A stretch of DNA of 64,000 nt from Protonemura montana (GCA_947568835.1 OX387608.1:4936001-5000000); one strand, 5' to 3'; numbered from the stretch's first letter, positions 9,912 to 20,511 are shown. Numbers and translations are program-made. The notes: generated from the letters alone by a model not told the origin.

Positions 9912-12900
9912 CTGTTTGAAAAAAAAAAGGGCATGTAAGGATATATTTGTTTTTGCTGAGCAAACAAGCCGGCAACACGTGATAATGTTAGGTGCCACCC
10001 AATGGCGCTTGCACTCGTCCTTTTTAAGAAACCTCTACAATTACATAATTGTGACTCAAAATACTGATTTCTGTATATTATTTGTTGAGGTTAGCATCAA
10101 TAAAGATTAATTGAGCGTAAACCAGTCTCAAATGCGAGAAATCTGTGAGAAATACCATTATTGTCATTAAAGTAATGATTTGGCCACAAAAGTTTAGCAT
10201 TGGCGTTATGGTATTTATGTGTGGCTAGTCATTTATTTGTTAGCACGTTGCTTTCTTTAATCATTGAAAGATCATTATGTAACTAATTATGCACAATCTT
10301 CATTTGGTCACGTTTATTTTACTGCGTTAAATATTAAATTAAATTGCACCTTTTTTCAATGAAGAAATAATAATAAGATAGTCCTGAAGATGGTTGTTCC
10401 ATCGCGGTACACTGACCTTTCTACAGGCCTTCAACTTCTTGCCGTCTGCGAGGAACGAGTAGAACCAGTCTAACATTTGCCACGGGAGTGTAAATCGTCG
10501 GAACACGAGGATGTTCGCATCCAAGATGCTCTCGGAGACTTCTTCCCACTGTTCACGGGGCCAGTTCATCCTTGACCCTTAGAAAGGGGATAAAGAAATA
10601 TTGTTTTTGCCATTCTCATTAGACAAATGCTGTACTAGCAAAATTGTGATAAAATAATATTATTTAAAACTAGGATTTTTTAATGCTATTGCTAAGTAAA
10701 TAACAACAAATTTTACCGACGTTTTGCAACTAATGCCTGTTACTTCATCAAGGGTAAAAGCTGTTCTGACTGTTAATTGATGACACATATTTAATAGTTT
10801 CATAGTTTACTAGTTGCAAAACATCGGAAAAATGAGTTGTTCTTGCTTAGCATTCGAAGACCTAGCTTTTAAAATAGTTTTTTGCCAAACTAGGGCTAGA
10901 GGTAGATAAAGTAGACGTGAGTCGAAAAACCATAAAGAGGAAAATCGTGTGAGAGGATGAGCGGGTCAGGGACATACTGACTTTTTTTAAGGGTGCAACA
11001 CCAATTAATTTCATGCTTCTTTTAGGCAAGGATAGTTAAGGGAATCAGGAGGAAAATCCAAAAATCGGGGGGGGGAAAAGGAAATGTACATCGAAGCAGA
11101 AATAGGAAAACTTGCCGACTGTTAGAAGATTGGTCATTACTTGTCAAAGCATTGATTAATCAAGTTGAAATGAGTTTAAGCAAATGTTAGCTCTATCATA
11201 ATCAGATCTAAGTCGAAAGATTTCACTTTTATGTCCTGGAAATTTAAGTGGTTGAGCCATTTAGGTCGGGTTTTACCAAAATGTTCAACTATAAGTTGGA
11301 CCTCTAGCTCACAGAAACATCTGAATTTAACTGGATGTGATTGGAAGTCGTCATGGCAACAGTTTTAACAAAATGTTCAACTATACGTTGGATCTCTAGC
11401 TCACAGACACATCTGAATTTCATTGCATGTGATTGGAAGTTGTCATGGCAATAGTTTCAACAAACACTTCAACTAGGAGGCGAGATTTGTAGTAGATGGA
11501 AAATATATTTAAAAAATTTAGCAAACCCTAAAACATCACTGGAAAAAAAAACAGAAAACAACCATTTCGACTAACGGTGGATCCACTAGCAAAAACAATC
11601 CTAGAAAAGACAAAAAATCAACTCACCAATTGCTGTCTCGAATATAGTGTCAACCAACAGGATATTGAACTCATCTTTGACGTCGAAAGTACGTCCACCA
11701 ACCAACTTATCCAGCCTATCACACAGCTCGCCTCCTTTCCGTGCAAACACTTCAACATAAGAGGCAAGCGTCTTTATACTGAAACCCTCCAACATCTTCT
11801 TGCGTCTCGCACGCGCTTCATCGTCTACCACCGTGATGAGGCTGTGGTCGTACAAGGAGTCAAATATCTTCGAGAGGTAGAAGTCTCGATTGCGCACCCC
11901 GGGATGGGTGAGCACCAAACGAGCGTCTTCAGGCGAAGAGATGAAGACGATGCTTGTCAGCCAGAAGCAGGAGGCGCCGGGCCCGTAGGTTCGCATCATG
12001 TAGTTGATCCTTGAGATAGTTCCTATAGTTAAGCGAGGCTGATGAGGATAGGCAGACCACAGCTAAAGCAGGTTGATGTTAAGGTGGGCAAATCCCAGCG
12101 CTAGTTTTAAACTGTGTTCGCGAAAATTACTGACCGATCAACTAATACACCAAAAAAAATGCTAAGTGGTGGTCGCCCTGAGATGGAGTCACCGTCGTTA
12201 CGAGTGGTAATAAAGGTAATTGCGTTATTTCTCGCAGATTACTCGCATTTGAGACTTGTTTACGCTCAAACAATCTTTCTTAATGCTAACCTCAACGATT
12301 GATACGCATACATCGATATTTTTAATCATAATTATTTAACTGTAGAGATTTGTTAAAAAAAAAGGCGGCTGCAAGAGCCATCGGGTGGCACCAACTGTTT
12401 CCACGTGTTGCCGGTTCGTTTGCTCAGCTGAAAGCTTTAACACTGGTCCTCTGATAATATCTATAAACTCAACGGTTCAAGTTTTAAAAGTCGCGTTAGT
12501 ACGTTTTGAATGTATCATTTGTAAAATGACCACAGGGATTATATTTTAGAAAATGTGCATTTCAAATGTATTCTTGTGATTCAATTGAGGTGACTGTTGG
12601 ACTAGTCATCTCTGTACGAGACTTACCAATAGGTAACTCTGGAGCTTCGCGAACACAATTTGAGTTACGTTTTGGATAAGCGTATCTTCGTATAATGTCA
12701 AAGTTGGGTTAGGTATTGGATGGGTGACCATCATACACATGACCAGTTCTGTTCGGGAGAGAGGTTGGAGGGATGAAAGTTAAGCAACACTGCGCTGGGT
12801 CAGGTATTGGATGAGTGACCATCATACACATGACCAGTTCTGTTCGGGAGAGAGGTTGGAGGGATGAAAGTTAAGCAACACTGCGCTGAGTCAGGTATTG

Positions 12901-13440
12901 GATGGGTGACCATCATACACATGACCAGTTCTGTTCGGGAGAGAGTTTAGAGGGATGAAAGTTAGTACAGCAACTTCACTCGCCTTGCTTATCAACCTCT
13001 CTACAGCATGGATTTGCGGAGGAATTCTGTTGTTCGCGTTGTACCATCCTTCGGAAGGGACGTTAAACTGGCGGTCCCCTTGGTGCTCTTCGACAGGAGT
13101 AGGCTACGTGCCGGCACCAGAATTCCCCTCCTCCCTTATAGACTAAATAAGGTTCATCATCATGCACTCATTCATCGACGCCATTAAACCAGTGCCGCAG
13201 GGCCCGTTGTCAAAACAGTACGTCGTTAAACACCACAAATCAATCAATCATATCTTACGATTTGAATATCATCGTTGTGCCTTGCTGGAAACTGATCAAG
13301 TATAGCAGGTATCTCCAGAGCGGCGGTCCAGGCAGCTTCATCGACATCCATGTCATGCGTATCACTGGCCATGCGTAGCTCGCTGCCAGCGACAAAATGG
13401 CGGTCACGAGCAACGACTCCACGACTGCGCGTGCCTCCAT
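9084..13440 (-). CDS. cytochrome P450, CYP4 clan, complete four-exon gene (517 aa)
   Basis: Haem-thiolate monooxygenase, predicted to be anchored in the endoplasmic reticulum. Exons on the minus strand are 13440-13259, 12009-11627, 10577-10417 and 9911-9084; all phases agree and sum to 518 codons with the stop. Exon 1 gives a hydrophobic anchor and the KLPGPP hinge. Exon 2 has MMRTYGPGASCFW. Exon 4 carries the I-helix with SSMETT in place of the usual AGxDTT (the acid-alcohol pair E-T is kept), the K-helix ETLRLFPP (ExxR), DPASFDQPESFCPDRW, and the Cys loop FARGVRSCIAQRYA, where the last canonical Gly is Ala. Length is normal for CYP4-clan enzymes. The divergent I-helix suggests a specialised substrate; no function can be assigned. 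It could equally belong to a CYP4-clan family other than CYP4 itself. Confidence 0.92.
9955..10160 (+). repeat. repeat copy in P450 intron 3, inverted relative to 12225-12432
   Basis: Segments gctgagcaaacaagccgg, gtgccacccaatggcg, gttgaggttagcat and ccagtctcaaatgcgag recur as reverse complements, in reverse order, at 12225-12432. A shorter third copy is near 325-375. Likely a MITE; ends not resolved. Confidence 0.65.
10417..10577 (-). CDS. P450 exon 3
   Basis: The acceptor TTTCTAAG precedes 10577. G + GG completes a Gly, then SRMNWPREQWEEVSESILDA. The exon ends KACRK at a phase 0 donor GTCAGT. Confidence 0.85.
10645..10935. repeat. decayed copy of the palindromic hammerhead-like MITE
   Basis: The left part has the inverse of TTGATGA...AAAACGTCGG (about 10705-10765) and the right part has tagcattcgaagacc with the terminal stretch gataaagtagacgtgagtc, both also seen at 61360-61420. 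It lies in P450 intron 2. Confidence 0.6.
11255..11490. repeat. MITE (AGGT..GGTTTTACCAAAAT family), with internal duplication
   Basis: This is related in reverse to 20362-20511. The block from the inverted terminus through ctcacagaaacatctgaattt and tcatggcaa occurs twice in tandem here (~11280 and ~11370). Confidence 0.65.
11627..12009 (-). CDS. P450 exon 2
   Basis: The acceptor CTCAAG|G supplies the one base needed after exon 1, giving FKS-INYMMRTYGPG. The exon ends FETAI-G before the donor G|GTGAGT. It covers helices A to C, including the DDEARARRKKML region. Confidence 0.88.
12225..12432 (-). repeat. repeat copy in P450 intron 1, inverted relative to 9955-10160
   Basis: The same dispersed element as at 9955-10160, opposite orientation. 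Exons 2 and 3 of the P450 lie between the two copies. Confidence 0.65.
12715..13252 (+). mobile_element. 5S-derived SINE with triplicated head/body junction
   Basis: A 91-bp unit running from the head (aagcaacactgcgctg, ggatgggtgacc) to the body (ggttggagggatgaaa) is present about three times. Unit starts are near 12779 and 12870, with a partial copy before them. The normal body and tail follow, ending in the caatcaatc tract near 13250. It sits just downstream of P450 exon 1, in intron 1. Confidence 0.85.
13259..13440 (-). CDS. P450 exon 1 (membrane anchor and proline hinge)
   Basis: ATG at 13440 gives MEARAVVESLLVTAILSLAA, a typical N-terminal anchor, then KLPGPP. The reading frame is open further upstream, but only with a GTG at 13470. 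The donor TC|GTAAGA leaves phase 2. Confidence 0.85.
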
Positions 13441-13471
13441 TACGATGCGTCGATGACTGATCTTGAGCACG

Positions 13472-13506
13472 ACTGGCTAAGATTCGGCTTAAGACGCTCC
13501 TTTATA
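13472..13506 (-). promoter_or_regulatory. P450 core promoter: TATA box and initiator
   Basis: On the minus strand TATAAA occupies 13506-13501. CCAGTC, close to the arthropod initiator TCAGTC, lies with its A at 13474, 32 bp downstream. This leaves a 5' leader of ~34 nt before the ATG at 13440. Confidence 0.6.
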
Positions 13507-13952
13507 AACTCGGCATTTGATGGAAATTCAGAAGTGGTCAACATTGGCAAGTCATTTTTAAATGTGTGGATCTTTTTTTGTGGTGTGTTACTGAAGCGAT
13601 GAGGTATCATTAAAAAAAAATCAGTCTAGGTTACCGGTAAGCGTGACGATAAATATATTGTTTCCGAGGTTTTTTTAAAAAATCTCATCGTATTTAGTAC
13701 GAAATATTGTCAACAACAAACTTATTATGATCGAATAATAACACTACTTAAGAGATCTCAGAATTATTAGAGGTATGGGGATAAAGACATCATCCTCGAG
13801 TCCAACACACCTATAACTAGACGTCTAGAAGTCAAAGGAACCTTGAAACTAGTTTTAACTGGTTTTAGAATACATTTATTTTAGCGTAATAGATGCAACA
13901 ATGCTCGAAGGATTTGACATCGAACGGTTTGTCCCCCCGTTCTAGGAAAATC

Positions 13953-14338
13953 ATAAGAGTTAAGCAACATTGCGCTGGATCAGGTATTGGACGGGTGACC
14001 ATCATATACATAACCAGTTCTGTTTGGGAGAGAGGTTGGAGGGATGAAAGTTAGTACAACAACTGCATTCGCCTTGCTTATCAACCTCTCGACAGCATGG
14101 ATTTGTGGAGGAATCCTGTTGTTCACGTTGTACTGTCCTTCGGAAGGGACGTTAATCCACCTCGTGCTATTCGACAGGAGTAGGCTACGAGCCGGCACCG
14201 CATTTTCCTTACTCCCTTCTAGTCTAGGTTAGGTTAATCATCATCCTCATCATCAACCACTCATTCACCAATGCCATTAAATCAGTGCCGCATGGCCGGT
14301 TATCAAAATAGCGCGTCGTTAAACTCAATCATCAATCA
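13953..14338 (+). mobile_element. 5S-derived SINE, nearly full length
   Basis: The head begins at gttaagcaacattgcg and keeps the 5S box C-like ggacgggtgacc. Body and tail match the other copies, ending cgtcgttaaactcaatcatc. Confidence 0.85.
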
Positions 14339-14924
14339 AAGATTTGGCTGGAAAACTGCATAGCGGATTCATGAACTAGAAAATTTTGAAATGTTGAAAA
14401 TTAAGATTTCAGATTTGATAAGGCGTTTTTATCAAATAGTAATGATAGGGAAAAGATTGCAAACAACAGATATTATATCTTTATTACCTTTGAAAAGTTC
14501 CATTTGGTTTTTTTTTTAGTCTGTGTTTAGCGCGTGTGCTGGAATGATGCCTACAGATAGTTACAGGAATGAAATGGCCATGGTAGTATAAGTATTGTGC
14601 GTGAGTGCGTGCGTATACATAAAAGTAAAGCCATCAATTTTGGTTCCACTTGTTAATTTGCTGTTAGTTATTATGAGAACTTTTTTGAAGGTGATCGAAG
14701 ACTGTGAATTGCACAAGTGCTAGTGAATCTCCAACGACCATGTAGTATAATGGTGTCATGCTTCAGAGGGCAAAAAAAAATAACCGCCGTTTTGTGTTCG
14801 TTTCTGTCAGATTATATCACTTCCCTTTGTACATAACAGAACTTCATCGGTTTTGGTTTTGCTTATAAATTAAACACTTTTTGGAGCAGAATAGTTCACC
14901 TTTTCCAGCACCGGCTTTGGATTG

Positions 14925-15358
14925 CTTAATGTGTTTAACGACGCACTATTTTGACAGCAGGCCTTTCGGCACTGGTCTAATGGCGTAGACAAATGAGTGG
15001 ATGATGATGAGGATGACGAACCTAACATAGCTTAGAAAAGAGGAGGGGAAACCCGGTGCCGCCACGTAGCCTACTCATGTCGAAGAGCACCAAGGGGACC
15101 ACCGGCTTAACGTCCCTTCCGAAGGACGGTACAACGCGAACAACAGGATTCCTCCACAAATCCATGCTGTCGAGAGGTTGATAAGCAAGGCGAATGCAGT
15201 TGTTGTACTAACTTTCATCCCTCCAACCTCTCTCCCAAGCAGAACTGGCCATGTGTATGATGGTCACCCATCCGATACCTGACTCAGCGCAGTGTTGCTT
15301 AACTTCGGTGATCTCATGAGAACCGGTGTTTCCAACACGCCATACCATTCGGAACAAG
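14925..15358 (-). mobile_element. 5S-derived SINE, full length with complete 5S-like head
   Basis: On the minus strand the head reads gaacaccggttctcatgag, gaagttaagcaacactgcgc and ggatgggtgacc, which closely follow eukaryotic 5S rRNA. The body and the ...gtgcgtcgttaaacac tail are intact. Best reference copy of the family here. Confidence 0.88.
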
Positions 15359-15385
15359 CCCATGGAGGGGATGAGCCAGAACAGT

Positions 15386-15874
15386 TGTTTATTTTGTTTA
15401 TTTGTTTATTCCAGTTTGATCATGGACATGATTTTTGGAGTTGTCTCTCAATGACGATAAGTTGTCAATAAATAAAATATACATTAACGTATAAATACAC
15501 AATAAATACAATATAGGTACAATAATTATATAGTATCATGTCATGTATTTACAATCTAAAACTAAAATTGTATAATTCTAAAATTCTGGACAGAACGACG
15601 AAACTGAGTAAACACATTTTTCATTTAAAAACTCTCTTACCTTATGCTTAAAACCTGGATTCGACTGTTCTTTTAAAATATTTGAGAGTGCGTTATACAA
15701 TAGAATACCGGCATAAAAAGGGTTCTTCTTTGACGCTTTCTAATTAATTTTGCTTACTCTATGGTTAGTGCTTCCGCGAGTGTTGTGTTTTCGTTCTGTG
15801 ACATTTGAGTGTTCGAGTACAAAGAAAATGGTGCAGTAAAAATATAATGATGGTAGTGTCATGATTTTAAAAGT
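15386..15874 (-). mobile_element. 3' end of an old LINE, split by a younger LINE
   Basis: The minus strand encodes a LINE C-terminus: TLPSLYFYCTIFFVLEHSN, then FYAGILLYNALSN and VREFLNEKCVYSVSSF, followed by an A/T-rich tail at 15386-15410. Together with 17951-19740 it makes one interrupted element. Confidence 0.75.
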
Positions 15875-17950
15875 TCTAAAATGTAGTTTACAACTACATA
15901 AAACAAAACTTCTAAAACAACTAAAACTAAAACAAGATACAATGAAGGGTTTATAAAAAAGGCCACCAACAAAGGCAAAGCCACATGGCAAATACTAAGC
16001 AAGCAACTGGGGAAGAAGAAACCACGGAGGAACGCAGAAGACGAACTGAAAATAGAAACAGAAGGACGAGTTATTTGGAAAGGAAAGGAAGTAGCAGAAT
16101 CACTCAACAGATTCTTCATCGAGATGGCGGATTCGTTGGTAGACACGAAGAGTGACACGACATCAAACTGCAAGAAAATGCTCGAAAAAAACATACAGCC
16201 ACCAAGAAGCTGCATGGAACTTAACCCGACTAATGCTTGGGAAGTTGCGCAAACAATAGGGGAAACCAAGCGCAAATGGTCCTCAGGGTGGGATGGGGTC
16301 CCGGCAGCAATAATTAAACAAGTAGGCCCAGCTATAGCAGCTCCGTTGGCACACATATGTAACCAGTCCTTCAGAGAAGGCAAATATCCGCACATAGCAA
16401 CTTGGGCTTCAGTCAAACCCGTATATAAGAATAAAGGCAGTGAGTTAGAGATGAACAATTATCGCCCTATTTCATTGTTAAGTAATTTTGCGAAGATTAT
16501 ATCAAAAATATTCTACACGCGACTCCTAGCATTCACAGAAAACAACAGCATACTCTGTAAACAACAGCATGGATTTAGAAAAAACCGGTCAACCACCACC
16601 GCAGCCTTCAGCCTAGCACACCGAGTAGCGGAGGCACTAGAAGCTAAACAACACGTGGGGACGATCATGTTCGACCTGTCAAAGGCATTTGACACTATTC
16701 AACACAACACTCTATTACTGAAACTCGATTATTATGGCATCAGAGGGTTAGCTCTGGAATGGATTAGGTCATACATCTCAAATAGGAAGCAAAGGGTAAC
16801 AATCAATGACGACACTTACAGGTCAGAGTGGGGATCAGTTAAAACCGGATTACCGCAAGGGAGCATACTGGCCCCAATACTGTTCAGTCTATATGTAAAT
16901 GACCTCGTAGCGAACTTACCACTAAACATCAGCGAACCAATCCTATTTGCAGATGACACGAGTGTCGTGGTGCACGGTAGCAACAGAAATGAGCTCATCA
17001 CAAACCTTACCGAAGTCTCAGAATGCATTAACAACTATTTCTCTGCTAATAAGCTAAAATCAAACGAAGACAAAGCCCAAATAATGACATTCCACACGAT
17101 TGGGAAACAGCTGGAGTGCCAGGAAATGGAAATAGTAGAGAATAGTAAATTTCTGGGATTCACAATAGATTTTAAACTGAAGTGGAAACCACACCTGATA
17201 GACTTAGAAAAAAAGCTCAGTTCAGCCTGCTACGCACTCAGAATAATATCCAGATTCAATAATGAGGCGACGCGAAGAATCGCGTTCTTCGCAAACATAC
17301 AATCCCTAATTACCTATGGCATTGTCTTGTGGGGAGGGTCAATATTTGCTGAACGAATTTTTAGGAAACAGAAAAGAGCGCTACGCATTATACAGAGGGT
17401 TGGAAGAAAGGTGTCATGCAAGAAAATATTCGTAAGGAAACAGATTCTAACGTTACCATGCTTGTACCTCCTAAACATATTGCTCTTTGTAAAGGACAAT
17501 CCAACACACTTCTTAAAAAATAATACGATCCATGACAAGAACACAAGGTCCCGGGACGATATACATCCACCAATGAGCCGCCTCACAGTAACAGCAAGAG
17601 ACCCCTCCAGAATCGGAGTCCATATATACAACGGTCTCCCGAATCATCTCAAAACTCTAGATGTAAGCAGAGATGTGTACAAATGTAAAATAAAAAACTA
17701 CCTAATGAATAACGCTTTTTATAGCATTAATGACTATTTAAAGGGAACAAACTGTTTATAACTATACTGTAAACTATAACATTTTATTGTATTTTATGAC
17801 ATGATTTATAACCTGACTATTTCCAAGACTCCGGCTTTATTTAAAAAATAAAACTATTATGGAGTGAGCCTAACTTGTATGTTAAAATATTATGTACCTG
17901 AATACTGTGCGACGGAAAATAATAAATAAATAAATAAATAAATAAATAAA
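15875..17950 (+). mobile_element. 5'-truncated non-LTR retrotransposon (CR1/L2-like LINE)
   Basis: Contains an open RT frame and ends in a TAAA repeat (17925-17950). The flanks catgattttaaaagt (15860) and catgaatctttataaaagt (17951) look like a diverged target-site duplication. The frame stays open upstream of 16124 to about 15900, so the first Met is not the true start. Confidence 0.8.
16124..17761 (+). CDS. LINE reverse transcriptase ORF (545 aa from first Met)
   Basis: Reverse transcriptase of a non-LTR retrotransposon. Motifs in order: NNYRPISLLSNFAKIISKI, HGFRKNRST, FDLSKAFDTIQHN (motif A Asp), GLPQGSILAPILF (motif B) and FADDTS (motif C catalytic Asp pair). A C-terminal thumb and connection region ends NNAFYSINDYL. 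The endonuclease domain is missing because of 5' truncation. No stop interrupts the RT, so the insertion is fairly young. The CR1/L2/Daphne grouping is by resemblance only. Confidence 0.88.
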   Translation: MADSLVDTKSDTTSNCKKMLEKNIQPPRSCMELNPTNAWEVAQTIGETKRKWSSGWDGVPAAIIKQVGPAIAAPLAHICNQSFREGKYPHIATWASVKPVYKNKGSELEMNNYRPISLLSNFAKIISKIFYTRLLAFTENNSILCKQQHGFRKNRSTTTAAFSLAHRVAEALEAKQHVGTIMFDLSKAFDTIQHNTLLLKLDYYGIRGLALEWIRSYISNRKQRVTINDDTYRSEWGSVKTGLPQGSILAPILFSLYVNDLVANLPLNISEPILFADDTSVVVHGSNRNELITNLTEVSECINNYFSANKLKSNEDKAQIMTFHTIGKQLECQEMEIVENSKFLGFTIDFKLKWKPHLIDLEKKLSSACYALRIISRFNNEATRRIAFFANIQSLITYGIVLWGGSIFAERIFRKQKRALRIIQRVGRKVSCKKIFVRKQILTLPCLYLLNILLFVKDNPTHFLKNNTIHDKNTRSRDDIHPPMSRLTVTARDPSRIGVHIYNGLPNHLKTLDVSRDVYKCKIKNYLMNNAFYSINDYLKGTNCL

Positions 17951-18461
17951 CATGAATCTTTATAAAAGTGTATTGCTTAAGGGTTGCGGCTTGTCTGTGC
18001 TAGTGCTTTAAGGGCTCCTTTTTGTGTGGTTGGATAACCCCCAAAATATTATTCCATATTGAAGTCTCGATTGGATTTGTGCATGGCAAACAATTATGGC
18101 AGAGGTTACGCCCGCAATATCTGCTATCTTTTTGACAAGGAAACATCCTGTCGTTATCTTCTTGGTAGTTAAGTTTATGTGACTTCTCCACTCTAATGAT
18201 GAGTCTATTAATAACCCCAAAAATTTCGCTTCCTGGACCACGGGTATGCTCTTTCGATCTAGTTTAATGAGCGGACTGATACGGCTTGCTTCGTAATTAT
18301 GTTTATGGGAGAACTGGATTATTATTGTATTTTTTTTTATTAAGGAATAGGTCATTCTGATGGCAATAGTCAGCTACCTGTTCGACCGCTTAGGACCCTA
18401 CGTTGCTTAGATTAGTTTCGTCAACCTCGCTTATAAAGTGGGTCGTGTCATCAGCAAAAAG

Positions 18462-18998
18462 CAGTGGTGTAGTCGAGGGTATACGCGGGTATACGCCGTA
18501 TACCCAAAAAACTTTTTGACACCGAGCGTATACCCAAACAAAATATACAGGGTATACGCCCAATAAATACTCTTTGCAAAACTTTAAAATGCGTTTTGCA
18601 ACGACAATTCTTAATCTCCCTACAACCTGCACAGCTGCAACTCGAAAAGCAAAGTTTATTCCGAAAAGTGGGAAGTCCGTGTAAAGTAGCGGTTCGTATG
18701 ATCTGGATGGGTATGAAATGGTTTTTCCAAGCAGTCAACGTACTCATTCAACCCACCCGAGGAAAGCGCGATTGCAGCTACCCCAACATCAAGTAGTAGT
18801 TTTAGTGTTGATAGGAATGAACTATCTATGAACTATAAGTATAACTAGTGAATAGACTAAAGGTAAATAATTAGACATCCCCCCCCCCCCCCCCCCCCCC
18901 CCCCCCCAGTACCTAACCTAGTGATGACCGCGGCATTTGGAACTCACAGCCTGATAACCCAGCGTATACCCAAAAGAAAATGTAGGACTACACCACTG
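18462..18998. mobile_element. non-autonomous hAT-like element, 537 bp
   Basis: The terminal inverted repeats are CAGTGGTGTAGTC and GACTACACCACTG. They are bounded by a perfect 8-bp duplication, GCAAAAAG (18454-18461 and 18999-19006). Both TIR start and TSD length fit the hAT superfamily. Internal GTATAC-rich repeats lie near both ends, and a poly-C run of about 28 bases lies near 18880-18907. No transposase is encoded. Confidence 0.9.
18880..18907. repeat. poly-C homopolymer run
   Basis: About 28 consecutive C residues inside the hAT-like element. Exact length is unreliable in any assembly. It could form G-quadruplex or i-motif structures. Confidence 0.8.
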
Positions 18999-19740
18999 GC
19001 AAAAAGGGTTAACTTTCCTGTTTGTATTTTGTCGGCAATGTTATTAATGAAAATGATAAATAAAAGGGGGGACAGTATACACTGCCCTGTGGTAGGCCAA
19101 CATCAGTAATTATTTGTTTGGAGATAGACGTACCCGTATCTCCAGTGATAGTCGCTTCTTGCTGTCTATCCGCTAGGAAGGATTGAATCCACTTTTGTGC
19201 AACACCAAAAATCCCCAAATTTTCAATTTTTTTTTTTTTGTAATAGCAAGGTGCGATTTATGGCGTCGAAGGCCTTGGAATAGTCATAAAAGATCCCAAT
19301 TTTATTTCTTTTGTCGTCTAGCGCCCTAATTACGTCATTTACAAAGCCCAGCAATCGCGGTAGTAGTCGATTTCATTTTTTACGAAGCCGTGTTGAATAT
19401 TATTTAGCAAATTATATGTTTCCATAAACTGCCATAATCTTGTGCTAAAGATTTTTTCGAATATTTTTGAGAAAATTGAAAGGATTGCGATAGGACGATG
19501 GTTTTGTATGCAGAATTTATCCCCCTTCTTGTAGATAGGTTTTATAACTGCTCTTTTTAACATATTATGTGGAAATACACCTTGTGACAGTGATGCGTTA
19601 ATATCATGCAACAGAGGTTCGACAAGGCATGAGCTTACCTCTTTAATTATGTCCACCGGTACACCATCAAATCCTGCCGATCCTTTGTTGCAGACCTTTT
19701 TAATTATCTCATATAATTATGTTTTTATTGTATTTAAATT

Positions 19741-20361
19741 GAAAAATTTTAGGGATTATCTCTGCTCTGTTGTCCATGACAGACAGGGACTAACCTGGTC
19801 TTGAGTATCCAATTCAAATGAGGGTGAACAAGGCGAGAAAAACTGTAAGGTGGATATAATTATGAATATTATTTTTATGTCATGATTTCTTACAATTGGA
19901 CATAATTACTTTGATTATAACATAATTACTCTATTAAATATAAAACATATTATTTATTTTCATTAATATTATTGTTGTAAATACCATATCCAGAAAAATA
20001 CTATAAAATACCAAAAAAAAAACTACATAGTCACAATTGACTCTAATAGACTTGAAGAGTCGCTAGACTAAAAGACCGTGAAAAACATTCTTTCATCGTC
20101 CATAAAATCAGCGTTGGTGGTCATTCTAGATGCCATGATAACATGAAGTTACACGAAAACAAAAATATACAATATATTGTTATGACAGCCACCGACAACA
20201 TCTGTCACCCACATTTACACCAAATTGTGGTAAAAATTACATCTTACAAGCTAATGGCAGTACTGATTGAAACATACTTGTGCGTTGAGGTTCAGATACA
20301 AATAGAAATCACTGAATAAGATACACAATGATCAATTTTTGCTTGGTGTTTAAAATAACTA
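19741..20361. other. AT-rich intergenic sequence, nothing recognised
   Basis: No exon, RNA gene or clear repeat was recognised between the LINE remnant and the small MITE. Confidence 0.4.
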
Positions 20362-20511
20362 AGGTATGGTTTTACCAAAATCTCGCCTCCTAGTTGAAGT
20401 GTTAGTTGAAACTATTGCCATGGCGACTTCCAATCACAAGCAGTGAAATTCAGATGTTTCTGTGAGCTAGAGATCCAACTTATAGTTCTACATTTTGGTA
20501 AAACCTGACCT
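20362..20511. mobile_element. 150-bp MITE with TA target duplication
   Basis: Starts AGGTATGGTTTTACCAAAAT and ends ATTTTGGTAAAACCTGACCT, flanked by TA on both sides, as in Tc1/mariner-type elements. Related copies are at 57148-57293 and 11255-11490. Confidence 0.75.

Larger units (their letters stand above)
17951..19740 (-). mobile_element. old LINE on the minus strand, RT region, broken by a hAT-like insertion
   Basis: Minus-strand fragments read in order: NKGSAGFDGVPVDIIKEV, KPIYKKGDKF and HRPIAILSIFSKIFEKIFS (19339-19710); VAQKWIQSFLADRQQ and GLPQGS (19009-19218); FADDTTHFISEVDE (18390-18470); KFLGLLIDSSLEWRSHINL and LQYGIIFWG (18008-18355). The 3' remainder lies at 15386-15874. Frameshifts and stops show it is dead. 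Confidence 0.82.

Noticed and set aside
13255..13470. Earlier start of the P450 at 13470
   Set aside because: The codon there is GTG and it would lie only ~4 nt from the predicted transcription start; ATG 13440 is preferred.
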